Positions 14,783 to 22,073 of a DNA stretch of 23,731 nucleotides are shown piece after piece. The DNA is from a virus. A program made the translations under genes and the position numbers. The stretch lies in IMG/VR virus record IMGVR_UViG_3300044961_000337, positions 1-23,731 of that record; one strand, written 5' to 3'. The notes under the pieces were generated by a model. The model was given only the letters and a program-made list of their open reading frames with translations, did not search any database and had not been told where the DNA came from. Within the stretch, counting starts at the first letter, position 1, and the number at the start of each line of letters is the position of its first letter.

Positions 14783-14789
14783 GGTCTGA
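14568..14789 (+). CDS. Small Cys-containing protein, unknown function
   Basis: A 73-residue protein overlapping the WYL reading frame. It has an N-terminal amphipathic helix and HEARCQDGCRLVYGQHC (residues 28-44), in which three cysteines and two histidines could bind zinc, followed by a helix (AVLAEAEQRAYHAWFATRF). GGGGGGCGGCG just upstream is a weak ribosome binding site. Natural amino-acid composition, compared with the arginine-rich WYL frame, indicates that this is the coding frame here. It overlaps the start of the repeat protein. Confidence 0.55.
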   Translation: MSTTRAAASFATDLQAAWDEALAARVDHEARCQDGCRLVYGQHCATGAVLAEAEQRAYHAWFATRFPGGDDEV

Positions 14790-15648
14790 GCTGTTCAAGG
14801 TGCTGCGTGATGGACGGTCGTGTCATGGCGGCTCGTTGACGTGGCCGCTGCCGAGCCAGAACGAGGACGGCTCCTGGACGCCCGGCGAGTGGGTCGAGGT
14901 GTCAGGGCCGCTGTCGATGTGCTCGAACGGCCTCCATCTGACGACCAACCCACGGGAGTGGTACGTCGAAGCGGCGCAGGTCTACGCCGCCGAGTACGAC
15001 GGCGAGATCGTGCGGGACGACGGCTCGGACAAGGTCTGCGTTCGACGGGCGCGCCTGCTCTCCGAGGTCGCGTGGTCCGACCACGGCGTCTACCACGAGG
15101 GCCATCACGATCTCTACGGCAACGCCCAGGCGACGCTCTACGGCAACGCCCAGGCGAGGCTCTACGGCAACGCCCAGGCGACGCTCTACGGCAACGCCCA
15201 GGCGAGGCTCTACGACAACGCCCAGGCGACGCTCTACGGCAACGCCCAGGCGACGCTCTCCGGCAACGCCCAGGCGACGCTCTCCGGCAACGCCCAGGCG
15301 ACGCTCTCCGGCAACGCCCAGGCGACGCTCTACGGCAACGCCCAGGCGACGCTCTACGGCAACGCCCAGGCGAGGCTCTACGACAACGCCCAGGCGAGGC
15401 TCTACGACAACGCCCAGGCGACGCTCTACGGCAACGCCCAGGCGAGGCTCTACGGCAACGCCCAGGCGACGCTCTACGGCAACGCCCAGGCGACGCTCTA
15501 CGGCAACGCCCAGGCGACCAGCGATCGGTGGCACAGCCCGTCTGCGACGGTGGCACTCGCCCAACTCGCAGCCCACATCGACCGTCGCGGTGGGAAGCTC
15601 ATCCTCCGGTCGGCCGAGACGGAGGGGACTGATGGCCGGACACACTGA
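14779..15648 (+). CDS. DUF7666-like protein with 17 octapeptide repeats
   Basis: A 289-residue protein behind AGGAGGGG. Residues 1-110 match a phage domain I recognise by its pattern ([50 protein letters not shown]), probably the DUF7666 type. Residues 111-246 are seventeen 8-residue repeats of the form (T/R/D)L(Y/S)(G/D)NAQA. The repeats are near identical at DNA level, with 24-base units. Similar GNA/DNA-type repeats trail this domain in other phages and may form a beta-solenoid. The C-terminal 43 residues are ordinary. Function unknown; a binding or host-takeover role is possible. Confidence 0.72.
   Translation: MRSELFKVLRDGRSCHGGSLTWPLPSQNEDGSWTPGEWVEVSGPLSMCSNGLHLTTNPREWYVEAAQVYAAEYDGEIVRDDGSDKVCVRRARLLSEVAWSDHGVYHEGHHDLYGNAQATLYGNAQARLYGNAQATLYGNAQARLYDNAQATLYGNAQATLSGNAQATLSGNAQATLSGNAQATLYGNAQATLYGNAQARLYDNAQARLYDNAQATLYGNAQARLYGNAQATLYGNAQATLYGNAQATSDRWHSPSATVALAQLAAHIDRRGGKLILRSAETEGTDGRTH
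15109..15516 (+). repeat. Tandem 24-bp repeat array, 17 units
   Basis: Seventeen head-to-tail 24-bp units encode LYGNAQA-type octapeptides. Variation is limited to a few positions: TAC or TCC (Tyr/Ser), GGC or GAC (Gly/Asp), and ACG or AGG (Thr/Arg). Three TLSG units are adjacent (7-9) and two RLYD units are adjacent (12-13), as expected of recent slippage or unequal crossing over. Spacers are absent, so it is not a CRISPR array. Confidence 0.97.
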
Positions 15649-16015
15649 GATCTACCGACTCCTGAAGCAGATGGAGGGTGTGGTCTACGGCTCGGACGCG
15701 CTGTGTCTCGATGGGCTAGCGACGGCCGCCTGGACCGACGACGCGGCGCTTCGGCAGGTGGCCGGCCTGCTCCGGTCCGCCCTGCGCGTGCTCGATGGCG
15801 AGAGCGATGCGTGCGCCGTGGCCATGACGAGCCCGGCCCAGCAGTCCTCGGTGCAGATCGAGGGCCGCCAGAAGGGGCCGCCAGCGGTCACGGTGAAGGT
15901 GTACGACGCCGACCCGGCCGAGGCGCTGGTGGCAGCGACGACGCTCTACGACCAGGCCGTGGCGAAGTACAGCTCCAGCCATCTGGAGCACGAGGCGGCC
16001 CCGAGGACACGATGA
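15632..16015 (+). CDS. Early phage protein, unknown function
   Basis: A 127-residue protein. ATG 15632 is chosen because GGAGGGG (15620-15626) lies just upstream; it overlaps the repeat protein end. Residues 1-65 are helical ([34 protein letters not shown]), and residues 70-110 have strands (VQIEG, AVTVKVYDADPAEALVAA). No family is recognised. It overlaps the next frame by four bases (ATGA) and belongs to the same early operon. Confidence 0.55.
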   Translation: MAGHTEIYRLLKQMEGVVYGSDALCLDGLATAAWTDDAALRQVAGLLRSALRVLDGESDACAVAMTSPAQQSSVQIEGRQKGPPAVTVKVYDADPAEALVAATTLYDQAVAKYSSSHLEHEAAPRTR

Positions 16016-16029
16016 GGGGAAGGACCGAG

Positions 16030-16551
16030 ATGGACAGTGACCTGCTGATCGTCGCCGACGTGCTGGCGCGGCCCACGGCCGATCGCCGGCAGACACGGGC
16101 CGCCTCGCCGGCCGCCCAGCTGGGCTGGGATCCGAGCACCGCCGTGGCGATCCGCGAGGTCGCCGTCTGGCTCCGGTACGAGCTGCCGGAGCTGTGGTGG
16201 TCCGCTGACGAGGGTGAGGTTCAGCGGGTGGCGTGGTGGCTGATCGGCCTGCGCGCCCGCCTGATTGCGAGGGGGACCGTTGCGCCGACTCCGCTGGCTT
16301 GCCGATCTGTTCGACCTGTCGATCGCCGACGAAGCCGAGCTACGAGGTGTCGTCAAGGGCTTCGTCTGGGCGCTGCTCTACTTCTGCGCGCTGGCGTTGC
16401 TGGTGCCGTTGCTTGGAGGAGGCTCGCCTTGAGATTGACCGCGAACCACGTCAGGCGGAGCGTCGGGACCTGGATCGCCGCCCGCCTGGCGGCCCGGTCG
16501 CTGACCTGGGCCGGCTCGAAGGGCAGACCGATGCAAGGCACGGACGCCTAG
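16030..16551 (+). CDS. Early phage protein, frame possibly overrunning
   Basis: ATG 16030 has AGGGGAAGG (16016-16024) upstream; ATG 16012 is an alternative. Residues 1-83 look real: LLIVADVLARPTADRRQ, then AIREVAVWLRYELPELWWS and EVQRVAWWLIGLRARLIARG. After residue 84 the sequence turns arginine-rich (SVRPVDRRRSRATRCRQ), which coincides with the start of a small membrane protein in another frame at 16280. The frame has no stop until 16551. The functional protein may be shorter, or two genes share the same DNA. Function unknown. Confidence 0.45.
   Translation: MDSDLLIVADVLARPTADRRQTRAASPAAQLGWDPSTAVAIREVAVWLRYELPELWWSADEGEVQRVAWWLIGLRARLIARGTVAPTPLACRSVRPVDRRRSRATRCRQGLRLGAALLLRAGVAGAVAWRRLALRLTANHVRRSVGTWIAARLAARSLTWAGSKGRPMQGTDA
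16280..16432 (+). CDS. 50-residue single-span membrane protein, nested frame
   Basis: A TTG-initiated frame behind GAGGGGG (16269-16275). The protein has a polar N-terminus (RRLRWLADLFDLSIADEAEL) and a clear membrane helix (residues 28-46, FVWALLYFCALALLVPLL). Its composition is far more natural than the overlapping arginine-rich frame, supporting it as the coding frame of this stretch. The stop overlaps a TTG start at 16429 (TTGA). It might be a small membrane effector, such as a superinfection-exclusion protein, but nothing shows this directly. Confidence 0.5.
   Translation: MRRLRWLADLFDLSIADEAELRGVVKGFVWALLYFCALALLVPLLGGGSP
16429..16551 (+). CDS. Possible 40-residue basic protein
   Basis: A TTG start at 16429 is preceded by GGAGGAGG (16415-16422) at six bases, an excellent ribosome binding site, and it overlaps the previous stop (TTGA). 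The product (RLTANHVRRSVGTWIAARLAARS) is basic and probably helical. It lies in the same frame as the end of the 16030 frame, so it may instead be that protein's C-terminus. Function unknown. Confidence 0.35.
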   Translation: MRLTANHVRRSVGTWIAARLAARSLTWAGSKGRPMQGTDA

Positions 16552-16566
16552 AGAAGGGAGACGACG

Positions 16567-18267
16567 ATGCACGACGAGCGGGCGCTGAGCCGCCGCCAGG
16601 CGGGCGGCGCCATCGCGACCGAGCCGCCCACGAACCCGTGGGCGGAGGTCGGCCTGCTGAAGCCGCACCAGGCCGGTGCGGTCGTGGCGCGCCCACGGGT
16701 GGATGCGATCGCCACGATCAGCGCCGGCTTCAAGCAGGAGGGGCGCGACGGCCGCTTCTACCCGGTGGTCTCACGCGACGGGACGATCCACGTCTCGGCG
16801 CCGCCGGGCCAGGCACAGGGGCTGCGCGCGGCGCTGGCGGCGCGCGACCACAAGTCGCTGACGATCGCGTTCCTGAGCAACGACCCGGCCGAGATCCTCC
16901 AGCAGCGCTTCGCGCTCTACTCGGCGACGCGGCTGGAGGCGTACGGCGACGCCGAGAGCATCACGGTCATCCACCTGCGAGACACCGGCCGCAAGGACCG
17001 CAACGGCAAGCCGGTGACGGAGCCGGTCCGCGAGACGGTGCGTCGAGCGGAGCACCCGGACCGCTACGCCGCGCTGGCCGCGACGATGTCGGCGCAGTCG
17101 TCGCTCTACTTCGGGCTCGCCGAGTGGGGCGAGGACGGCCGGCCGCGGCTGGTCTTCCCGGACGGCTGGGGCTACTACCGACTGCGCTTCACCAGCCTCA
17201 ACAGCGCCGAGGCGATCAGGGGGGCGCTCTACCACCTGGCGAGCCTGACCGGCGGGCTGGTGGCCGGGGTGCCGCTGGAGCTGTCGATCGCCTACCAGGA
17301 CGTGGCCGGGCCCGACGGCTCGCGGCGGAACGTGCCGGTCTGGTCACTGCGCCTGAACCCGCCGGGGACGATCAAGCTGGAGGCGAGCCGGGTCCGCGAG
17401 ATCCTGGAGTTCGGCCTGGAGCAGGCCCGCACGCTCGCCCTGCCGGCGCCGCGCCCGGAGACGCTGGAGTACGCCCAGGAGGAGGGCCCAGACGTCGATC
17501 TGGATGCCGCGCGGGTGATCGACGGCGAGGTGGTCACGCCGTCGGTGCGCGACGTCGAGCGGCTGGCGGGCGGGGGGCCGATCCGCGACCCGAGGCGGTT
17601 CTGCCAGGACTTCATGCTGGCCGTCAAGGGCACGTCGCTGGTCGAGAAGGCGAACCGCCAGCAGTTCATGATCGCCGCCACCAGCGGGCGCTACGACAGC
17701 CTCAAGACGTTCGCCGAGTCGGCCACCCACCGCGAGGCGACGGAGCTGATGGCGGCGGCTGCGCGCTGGATCAACGAGGAGATCTCGGCGCGGGCTGAGG
17801 CGCCCGAGCCACGGCCGCTGACCGACGAGGAGGAGCGCCTCGTCGAGCGCTATCACGCGCTGTTCGGCGAGGACGAGGACGTGACTCCCGATCCGCCGCC
17901 GGCTGTCTCGCGGGCGCCGGCGGCGGTCCCGCCCGAGGTCCACAAGGCGGCCGTGCTGACGGGCGCGCCGGTCGCGGCGGCTGAGCCGGCCCGCTTCGAG
18001 CTGCCGGGCGAGCCGGACTGGCTGCGGAGCGACGAGCTGCCGCTGATGCTGGCGGCCTGGCAGGAGTGGCTGCGGGCGCTCGAGCACCTGGACCCGGTCT
18101 ACGCCGGCGAGTTGCCGAAGAGGCCACGGGCGCTCTCGAGCGCGAAGCTGGTCACGACGCTGCGCGGGATGGTCGGCTACGCCCGCGAGCGGTACGCCGA
18201 CATCTACGGCGACCCCGAAGACGACGTGGAGCCGACTGGCGAGCCGACGCTGGTCGACGCGTTCTAG
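16567..18267 (+). CDS. Recombination directionality factor-like / DNA metabolism protein
   Basis: A 566-residue protein. Residues about 191-275 contain RPRLVFPDGWGYYRLRFTS, then HLASLTGGLVAGVPLELSI and a final strand NVPVWSLRLNPP. I associate this pattern with a phage family near the recombination directionality factors of serine-integrase phages and with proteins annotated as hydrolase or metal-binding. Residues 1-150 contain FYPVVSRDGTIHV and a region compatible with DNA binding; residues 450-500 are a proline/alanine linker and the C-terminal 70 residues are helical. It begins the replication/recombination block. If a serine integrase exists outside this window, it could direct excision. 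Medium-low confidence in the family. Confidence 0.5.
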   Translation: MHDERALSRRQAGGAIATEPPTNPWAEVGLLKPHQAGAVVARPRVDAIATISAGFKQEGRDGRFYPVVSRDGTIHVSAPPGQAQGLRAALAARDHKSLTIAFLSNDPAEILQQRFALYSATRLEAYGDAESITVIHLRDTGRKDRNGKPVTEPVRETVRRAEHPDRYAALAATMSAQSSLYFGLAEWGEDGRPRLVFPDGWGYYRLRFTSLNSAEAIRGALYHLASLTGGLVAGVPLELSIAYQDVAGPDGSRRNVPVWSLRLNPPGTIKLEASRVREILEFGLEQARTLALPAPRPETLEYAQEEGPDVDLDAARVIDGEVVTPSVRDVERLAGGGPIRDPRRFCQDFMLAVKGTSLVEKANRQQFMIAATSGRYDSLKTFAESATHREATELMAAAARWINEEISARAEAPEPRPLTDEEERLVERYHALFGEDEDVTPDPPPAVSRAPAAVPPEVHKAAVLTGAPVAAAEPARFELPGEPDWLRSDELPLMLAAWQEWLRALEHLDPVYAGELPKRPRALSSAKLVTTLRGMVGYARERYADIYGDPEDDVEPTGEPTLVDAF

Positions 18268-18269
18268 CG

Positions 18270-19109
18270 ATGCCCGCGCAACGACTCCCCTGGATCAAGC
18301 TCTGGGAGCAGGCGATCGACCACCCGAAGGTGGCGCTGCTGTCGGACGCGCTGTTCCGGACCTGGATCCACGTGCTGGTGGCCGGGTCCCAGCAGCCCCA
18401 GCGCTGGCAGTTCGCGTCGGCCAGGCACGCGGCGATCGCCAGCGGTCGGCCTGTCGCGCACATGCGGAGGCTGGTCGAGGCACGTCTGCTCGACGCGACC
18501 GATGGGGGCGGGCTGGTGGTCCACGACTGGCGCCAGTGGCAGCAAGTGTACCCGTCCGACGTCAACCGCCAGCCCCACCGCGAACACTCCGCGAACACTC
18601 CGCGAACACTCCGCGAAGACTCCGCGAAGACTCCGCGAAGACTCCGCAGAGATAGAGATAGAGATAAAGACAGAGATGGAGACGGGAGACGAGAGACGAC
18701 TTTACCCCCCGGTCTAGACACAAGACCGGCATTGGAGATGTCCCGGGGAGGGGATGTTGCGGCGTCCCCCGCCCCGGCAACTCCCCCTGGGCAGGTCTCG
18801 GCGGGCGACGAGGCGCTGCTGGCGCCGCTGCTGGACGCCTTCGACGCGCTCGGGCTGAAGCGCCCGAAGCTGACCGGCTTCGAGCCGCGAGACGCGGCCG
18901 AGCTGCTCCAGCACTTCGAGCCGCTGACCATCGCGCGGTGCTGGCAGGACATCGCCGCTGGCGCCTGGGGCGACGAGTGGGACCGCCGGCACCTGAGCTT
19001 CAAGCTGCTCGCGAGCCACAACCGGCTGGAGAACTGGCAGCGCGAGCGCGAGGCAGACGCCGTCGTCGCCGACGACCTGGTCGGCGACGTGGACGTGGTG
19101 AGGGTCTGA
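18270..19109 (+). CDS. Phage replication initiator (DnaD/O-like)
   Basis: A 279-residue protein. ATG 18270 follows the previous stop by two bases. Residues 1-95 are an N-terminal winged-helix part (LPWIKLWEQAIDHPKVALLSDALFRTWIHVLV, then VAHMRRLVEARLLD and LVVHDWRQWQQ), as in phage replisome organisers. Residues 96-175 are a charged linker encoded by short DNA repeats (SANTPRTLREDSAKTPRRLRR, then RDRDRDKDRD). Residues 180-265 are a helical C-terminal domain (LLAPLLDAFDALGLKRP, DAAELLQHFEPL). Adjacent is a DnaC-like loader, the lambda O-P order. The linker-coding DNA likely holds the replication origin. Confidence 0.72.
   Translation: MPAQRLPWIKLWEQAIDHPKVALLSDALFRTWIHVLVAGSQQPQRWQFASARHAAIASGRPVAHMRRLVEARLLDATDGGGLVVHDWRQWQQVYPSDVNRQPHREHSANTPRTLREDSAKTPRRLRRDRDRDKDRDGDGRRETTLPPGLDTRPALEMSRGGDVAASPAPATPPGQVSAGDEALLAPLLDAFDALGLKRPKLTGFEPRDAAELLQHFEPLTIARCWQDIAAGAWGDEWDRRHLSFKLLASHNRLENWQREREADAVVADDLVGDVDVVRV
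18578..18643 (+). repeat. Six 11-bp iteron-like repeats
   Basis: Six consecutive, ungapped 11-bp units: CCGCGAACACT three times (18578-18610) then CCGCGAAGACT three times (18611-18643), followed by a diverged seventh. The period is not a multiple of three, so the repeat is a DNA rather than a protein property, and its length is close to one helical turn. It lies within the initiator gene, as iterons do in the lambda O gene. Putative origin binding sites. Confidence 0.85.
18648..18683 (+). repeat. Purine-rich hexamer array, possible DNA unwinding element
   Basis: Six hexamers, AGAGAT (four times), AAAGAC and GGAGAC, form a run of purines with scattered T or C directly after the iterons. AT content here is well above that of the surrounding high-GC sequence. 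It encodes RDRDRDKDRDGD. In lambda-type origins an AT-rich, strand-biased segment next to the iterons is where melting starts, so this is the natural candidate. Confidence 0.6.
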
Positions 19110-19110
19110 G

Positions 19111-19920
19111 ATGCAGAGCCTGCGTGATGCGCTGATCGGCGCCGGCTTCGGCCGGGCGCTCGAGCGGCTCGCCCCAGCCGCCCTCGAGCCGGCGCCGATC
19201 GACGAGGGGCCGGCGGAGAGCTGCCCGCGCTGCCGGGGCGCCGGCTATCTGCGGCACGACGTCCTGCCGGGCCACCCCGACTTCGGACGACTGGTGGAGT
19301 GCTCCTGCGAGATCGGCCAGCAGCGGGCGCAGCGGCGCCAGGAGCGGATCTGGGCGGAGGCGTCGATCCCGCCGAAGATGGCGAGCTACACGCTCGAGTC
19401 GCTGGCGAAGCGGAGCCCGCTGCTGGCCGAGCAGCTGCGGGCCTGGCAGCAGACCGACCGCTGGCTGGTGCTGTACGGGCCGAAGGGGACGTGCAAGACC
19501 GGCGCGGCGGTGGCGCTGCTGCTCGAGCACATCCGCGAGCACGGCCCGGGGACGGGGTTGTACGTCCCGACGCCGACGTTCCTGGCGCGGATCCGCAAGA
19601 CGTACGACGGCCGCTCGGGCGAGGCGCCGGACGAGATGGAGGTCCTGGAGACGCTGATCGCGGTGCCGTTCCTGGTGCTCGACGACGTCGGGACGGCCCA
19701 GCTCACGAAGTGGGGCCAGGAGAAGCTGTGGTGGGTCGTGAATGAGCGCGACCTGCACCACCGGGCGGAGGCGCCGCGGACGACGGTGGTGACGACCAAC
19801 CTGACGCTGCCGAAGCTGGCAGCGCACCTGGACGAGGAGGGGCGAACGTGGGACCGGATCCGGGGCTGGGCGACGCTGATCGAGACGACCGGCCGCAGCC
19901 AGCGGGGGATGGACCTGTGA
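19111..19920 (+). CDS. DnaC-like helicase loader, AAA+ ATPase
   Basis: A 269-residue protein. Residues 38-66 have a zinc-binding set (CPRC at 38-41, CSC at 64-66). The AAA+ core has a Walker A motif GPKGTCKT at 123-130, Walker B FLVLDD at 187-192, and a TTN sensor-1 at 228-230; the WDRI arginine near 249 is a plausible arginine finger. This order matches DnaC/DnaA-type loaders, which place the replicative helicase on melted origin DNA. It lies one base after the initiator gene and so gives the initiator-loader pair of lambda O and P. Its stop overlaps the next start (GTGA). Confidence 0.87.
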   Translation: MQSLRDALIGAGFGRALERLAPAALEPAPIDEGPAESCPRCRGAGYLRHDVLPGHPDFGRLVECSCEIGQQRAQRRQERIWAEASIPPKMASYTLESLAKRSPLLAEQLRAWQQTDRWLVLYGPKGTCKTGAAVALLLEHIREHGPGTGLYVPTPTFLARIRKTYDGRSGEAPDEMEVLETLIAVPFLVLDDVGTAQLTKWGQEKLWWVVNERDLHHRAEAPRTTVVTTNLTLPKLAAHLDEEGRTWDRIRGWATLIETTGRSQRGMDL

Positions 19921-20108
19921 GCGGCGCGGTCACCCTGCGCTGCCAGTGCGGCCGGCTGATGGTCGAGCGGGAGAACCGCCAGACCGGCCGCCGCTTCATG
20001 GGCTGCACCGGCTACCCCGAGTTCTGCACCGCGACGGCGAAGGTCCCGGCCTACCTCGAGCTGAGGCGCGCCGGGGCGGCTGAGTTGCCGGGGATGGAGG
20101 ATCTCTGA
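19917..20108 (+). CDS. Topoisomerase-type zinc ribbon protein
   Basis: A 63-residue protein starting with GTG overlapping the loader stop. CQCGRLMVERENRQTGRRFMGC (21 or so residues from about 9) and GYPEFC match the C4 zinc finger of type IA topoisomerase C-termini (CxCG, FxGCTxYPxC). The rest is a short tail. Stand-alone copies occur in phages and probably bind single-stranded DNA near replication genes. Confidence 0.75.
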   Translation: MSGAVTLRCQCGRLMVERENRQTGRRFMGCTGYPEFCTATAKVPAYLELRRAGAAELPGMEDL

Positions 20109-20110
20109 GC

Positions 20111-20791
20111 ATGCGACGAATCTATGTCGCGTCGAGCTGGCGGAACAGCTACCAGCCCGAGGTGGTCCGGGCGCTCCGCGCAGCGGGGCACCAGGTCTAT
20201 GACTTCCGCAACCCCAGGCCGGGCGACCACGGCTTCCAGTGGAGCGCCATCGACCCGGCCTGGCAGTCCTGGACGTCCGACGAGTACCGCGACGCGCTGA
20301 CCCATCCGATCGCCGAGGCGGGCTTCGCCAACGATTGGGGCGCCATGCAGTTGGCCGATACGGGGGTCCTGGTGCTCCCGAGCGGGCGGAGCGCCCACAT
20401 CGAGGCCGGCTACTTCGTCGGCGCGCGCAAGCCGCTCTACATCCTGCTGCTGGAGGAGCAGGAGCCCGAGCTGATGTACCGGATGGCCACCGGCATCTGC
20501 CTCTCGGTCGAACAGCTGCTCGGCGAGCTGGCGAGCCAGGCCGAGGCCGAGGCGACCGCCACACGGTTTCTGATCGACGGTCTGACGGAGGCCAGCCTCG
20601 CGGCCTCGGGGACATCACCCGAGGAGGTGCTCGGGTATCACCGCGAGCACCTGGCCAGCGGCTGCCGCTGCATGTTCGCGAAGGACGGCCAGACGACGTT
20701 GGGCTGGCAGGAGGGGGTGGTCCTGATCGTCAGCGAGCCGGAGCCTGACCTGGTGTGCATCACCGGCCACCGAGTGGAGGGGGAGTTGTGA
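20111..20791 (+). CDS. Nucleoside 2-deoxyribosyltransferase-like protein
   Basis: A 226-residue protein. Residues 1-130 match the NDT fold: RRIYVASSWRN, LRAAGHQVYDFRNP, AMQLADTGVLVLPSGRSAHIEAGYFVGARKP, with the likely catalytic Glu98 in SAHIEAG. Family members exchange bases on 2-deoxyribose or hydrolyse deoxynucleotides. Residues 140-226 form an extra C-terminal part absent from short NDTs (ASGCRCMFAKDGQTTLGWQEGVVLIV). The end overlaps the next gene (GTGA). It may prepare unusual nucleotides for DNA modification or salvage host DNA. Confidence 0.7.
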   Translation: MRRIYVASSWRNSYQPEVVRALRAAGHQVYDFRNPRPGDHGFQWSAIDPAWQSWTSDEYRDALTHPIAEAGFANDWGAMQLADTGVLVLPSGRSAHIEAGYFVGARKPLYILLLEEQEPELMYRMATGICLSVEQLLGELASQAEAEATATRFLIDGLTEASLAASGTSPEEVLGYHREHLASGCRCMFAKDGQTTLGWQEGVVLIVSEPEPDLVCITGHRVEGEL

Positions 20792-21510
20792 GCGACAGGA
20801 CGGCGATCGAGTGGGCCGACGCCAGCTGGAACCCGGTCAGGGTCGGGCCGCACCGCTGGTATTGCGAGAAGATCAGCCCTGGCTGCGACAACTGCTACGC
20901 CAGCACCTTCAACCGCCGCATGGGCGGCGAGACGTACCCGACTTTCCACGATGTCAGGATCGGCGACGGGTCCACGTCGCTGCCGAGCCTGGACGAGCGG
21001 GTGCTCGATCAGGTGTCATCCTGGCGGAAGCCGCGCCGCATCTTCGTCTGCTCGATGACGGACCTGTTCGGTGAATGGGTGCCCTTCGAGGTCATCGACC
21101 GGATCTTTTGCAAGATGTGGGCGGCCTCGCACCACCAGTACCTCGTGCTGACCAAGCGCCCTCGACGGATGCTCTACTTCCTGGCGTATCGCAGCGATCG
21201 GCTGGCGGATACGCCGGGCTCGCTAGGCATCCCGTCCTGGCCGCAGAACGTCTGGGCGGGCGTGACGATCGAGTCGGACCGTTACGTCTGGCGGGCCGAC
21301 CTGCTGCGGGCGGTGCCGGCCGCCGTGCGCTGGATCAGCGCCGAGCCGCTCCTGGGTCCGCTGGACTCGCTGAGCCTGCGCGGCATTCAGTGGCTGGTCG
21401 TTGGCGGCGAGAGCGGACCCGGGGCGCGTCGGATGGACCCCGAGTGGGCGCGGTCGCTCGTGAGCCGGTGCGAGGCCGCCGGTGTGCCGATCTTCGTGAA
21501 GCAGCTGTGA
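20788..21510 (+). CDS. DUF5131/Gp37-68-like phage protein, stop-truncated
   Basis: A 240-residue protein starting with GTG overlapping its neighbour. DRTAIEWADASWNPV begins the family pattern, CEKISPGCDNCYA (Cys26, Cys33, Cys36) is the cluster motif that led to a radical-SAM-like assignment, and FVCSMTDLFG, LVLTKRPRRM and ISAEPLLGPLD follow in the usual order, ending with IFVKQL. The same frame continues after TGA (21508-21510) for 33 codons with the family-like SAWAREHGATGSKADDP and WPVDLRIRQFP to the next TGA at 21612. The stop is therefore probably a nonsense mutation of an otherwise full-length gene. Function in phages is not established. Confidence 0.78.
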   Translation: MSDRTAIEWADASWNPVRVGPHRWYCEKISPGCDNCYASTFNRRMGGETYPTFHDVRIGDGSTSLPSLDERVLDQVSSWRKPRRIFVCSMTDLFGEWVPFEVIDRIFCKMWAASHHQYLVLTKRPRRMLYFLAYRSDRLADTPGSLGIPSWPQNVWAGVTIESDRYVWRADLLRAVPAAVRWISAEPLLGPLDSLSLRGIQWLVVGGESGPGARRMDPEWARSLVSRCEAAGVPIFVKQL

Positions 21511-21612
21511 AGCGCCTGGGCACGCGAGCATGGGGCGACAGGCAGCAAGGCGGACGATCCGGGTGCATGGCCGGTTGACCTGCGCATCCGGCAGTTCCCG
21601 GAGCAGCACTGA
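21511..21612 (+). pseudogene. In-frame C-terminal remainder of the DUF5131-like gene
   Basis: From 21511 the frame of the preceding gene continues uninterrupted for 33 codons to TGA at 21610-21612. The translated stretch (SAWAREHGATGSKADDPGAW, then VDLRIRQFPEQH) has the composition and motif order I remember for the family C-terminus (VKQLGSxWA...DPxxWPxDLRxRxFP). A glycine codon GGA changed to TGA would restore it. No ribosome binding site or start allows separate translation. Confidence 0.6.
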
Positions 21613-21622
21613 GGGAGGGAAG

Positions 21623-22014
21623 ATGGAGCAGCCAGAGATCGTGCTGACGGTCGAGAAGGCCGAGCAGCAGCCGACCGGGCCGTTCGCCCAGCTGATGCTG
21701 GGGCGCTGGGGGCCGAGCGCGCTGAGCTGTACGAGATCACCGTCATCTGCCCGCACGGCAGCCTGAAGGTGCAGGTCCTGGCGCGCGGCTGCGACCAGGC
21801 CCAGTGTGGCCACCCGGACGACGCCCACCAGCAGGTGGAGCGGATGCTCGAGGAGGCCTGCGAGGGGGTCCGCCGCGAGTTCCCGAAGAAGGCGCCCTGC
21901 CGGTGCGGCTTCGGCTACTGGGCGCAGCACGGGCCGGCCTACGAGATGGCGCGCCACATCGGCTCCGACAAGCTGATCGGCCTGGCCCCGAACGACTGTT
22001 TCAGCCCGAACTGA
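21623..22014 (+). pseudogene. Cys-rich early protein, frameshifted
   Basis: A strong ribosome binding site (GGGAGGGA, 21613-21620) precedes ATG 21623. The first frame gives MEQPEIVLTVEKAEQQPTG and stops at 21766 after a Ser/Arg-rich tail. The frame one base back is open from upstream and, from about 21700, reads naturally as ALGAERAELYEITVICPHGS then LARGCDQAQCGHPDDAHQQV and CRCGFGYWAQHGPAYEMARH up to 22014. Joining the two near the G-rich stretch 21700-21712 restores one protein of about 130 residues. It could be a mutation, an assembly error or programmed shift. The Cys/His spacing suggests metal binding. Confidence 0.55.
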
Positions 22015-22073
22015 GCGCGGGTTGCCGGCTCGCGGGGTGGGCGCGGGCCACCACACACCGAGGAGGGACCCAG

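Noticed and set aside
15109-15516. CRISPR-like regular repeats
   Set aside because: Units are directly adjacent with no spacers and encode an in-frame octapeptide; it is a coding tandem repeat.
14795-15645. Long open frames on the minus strand and other plus frames across the repeat array
   Set aside because: They arise because a 24-base repeat keeps every frame open; their products (for example repeated ASPGRCRR) have no natural composition or ribosome binding site.
16233-17798. 521-residue plus-strand frame overlapping the RDF-like gene
   Set aside because: It is extremely Arg/Gly/Ala/Pro-rich and is the third-frame shadow of 16567-18267.
21508-21510. TGA recoded as an amino acid across the genome
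   Set aside because: TGA ends many well-formed genes here, often in tight overlaps with the next start, so it works as a normal stop.
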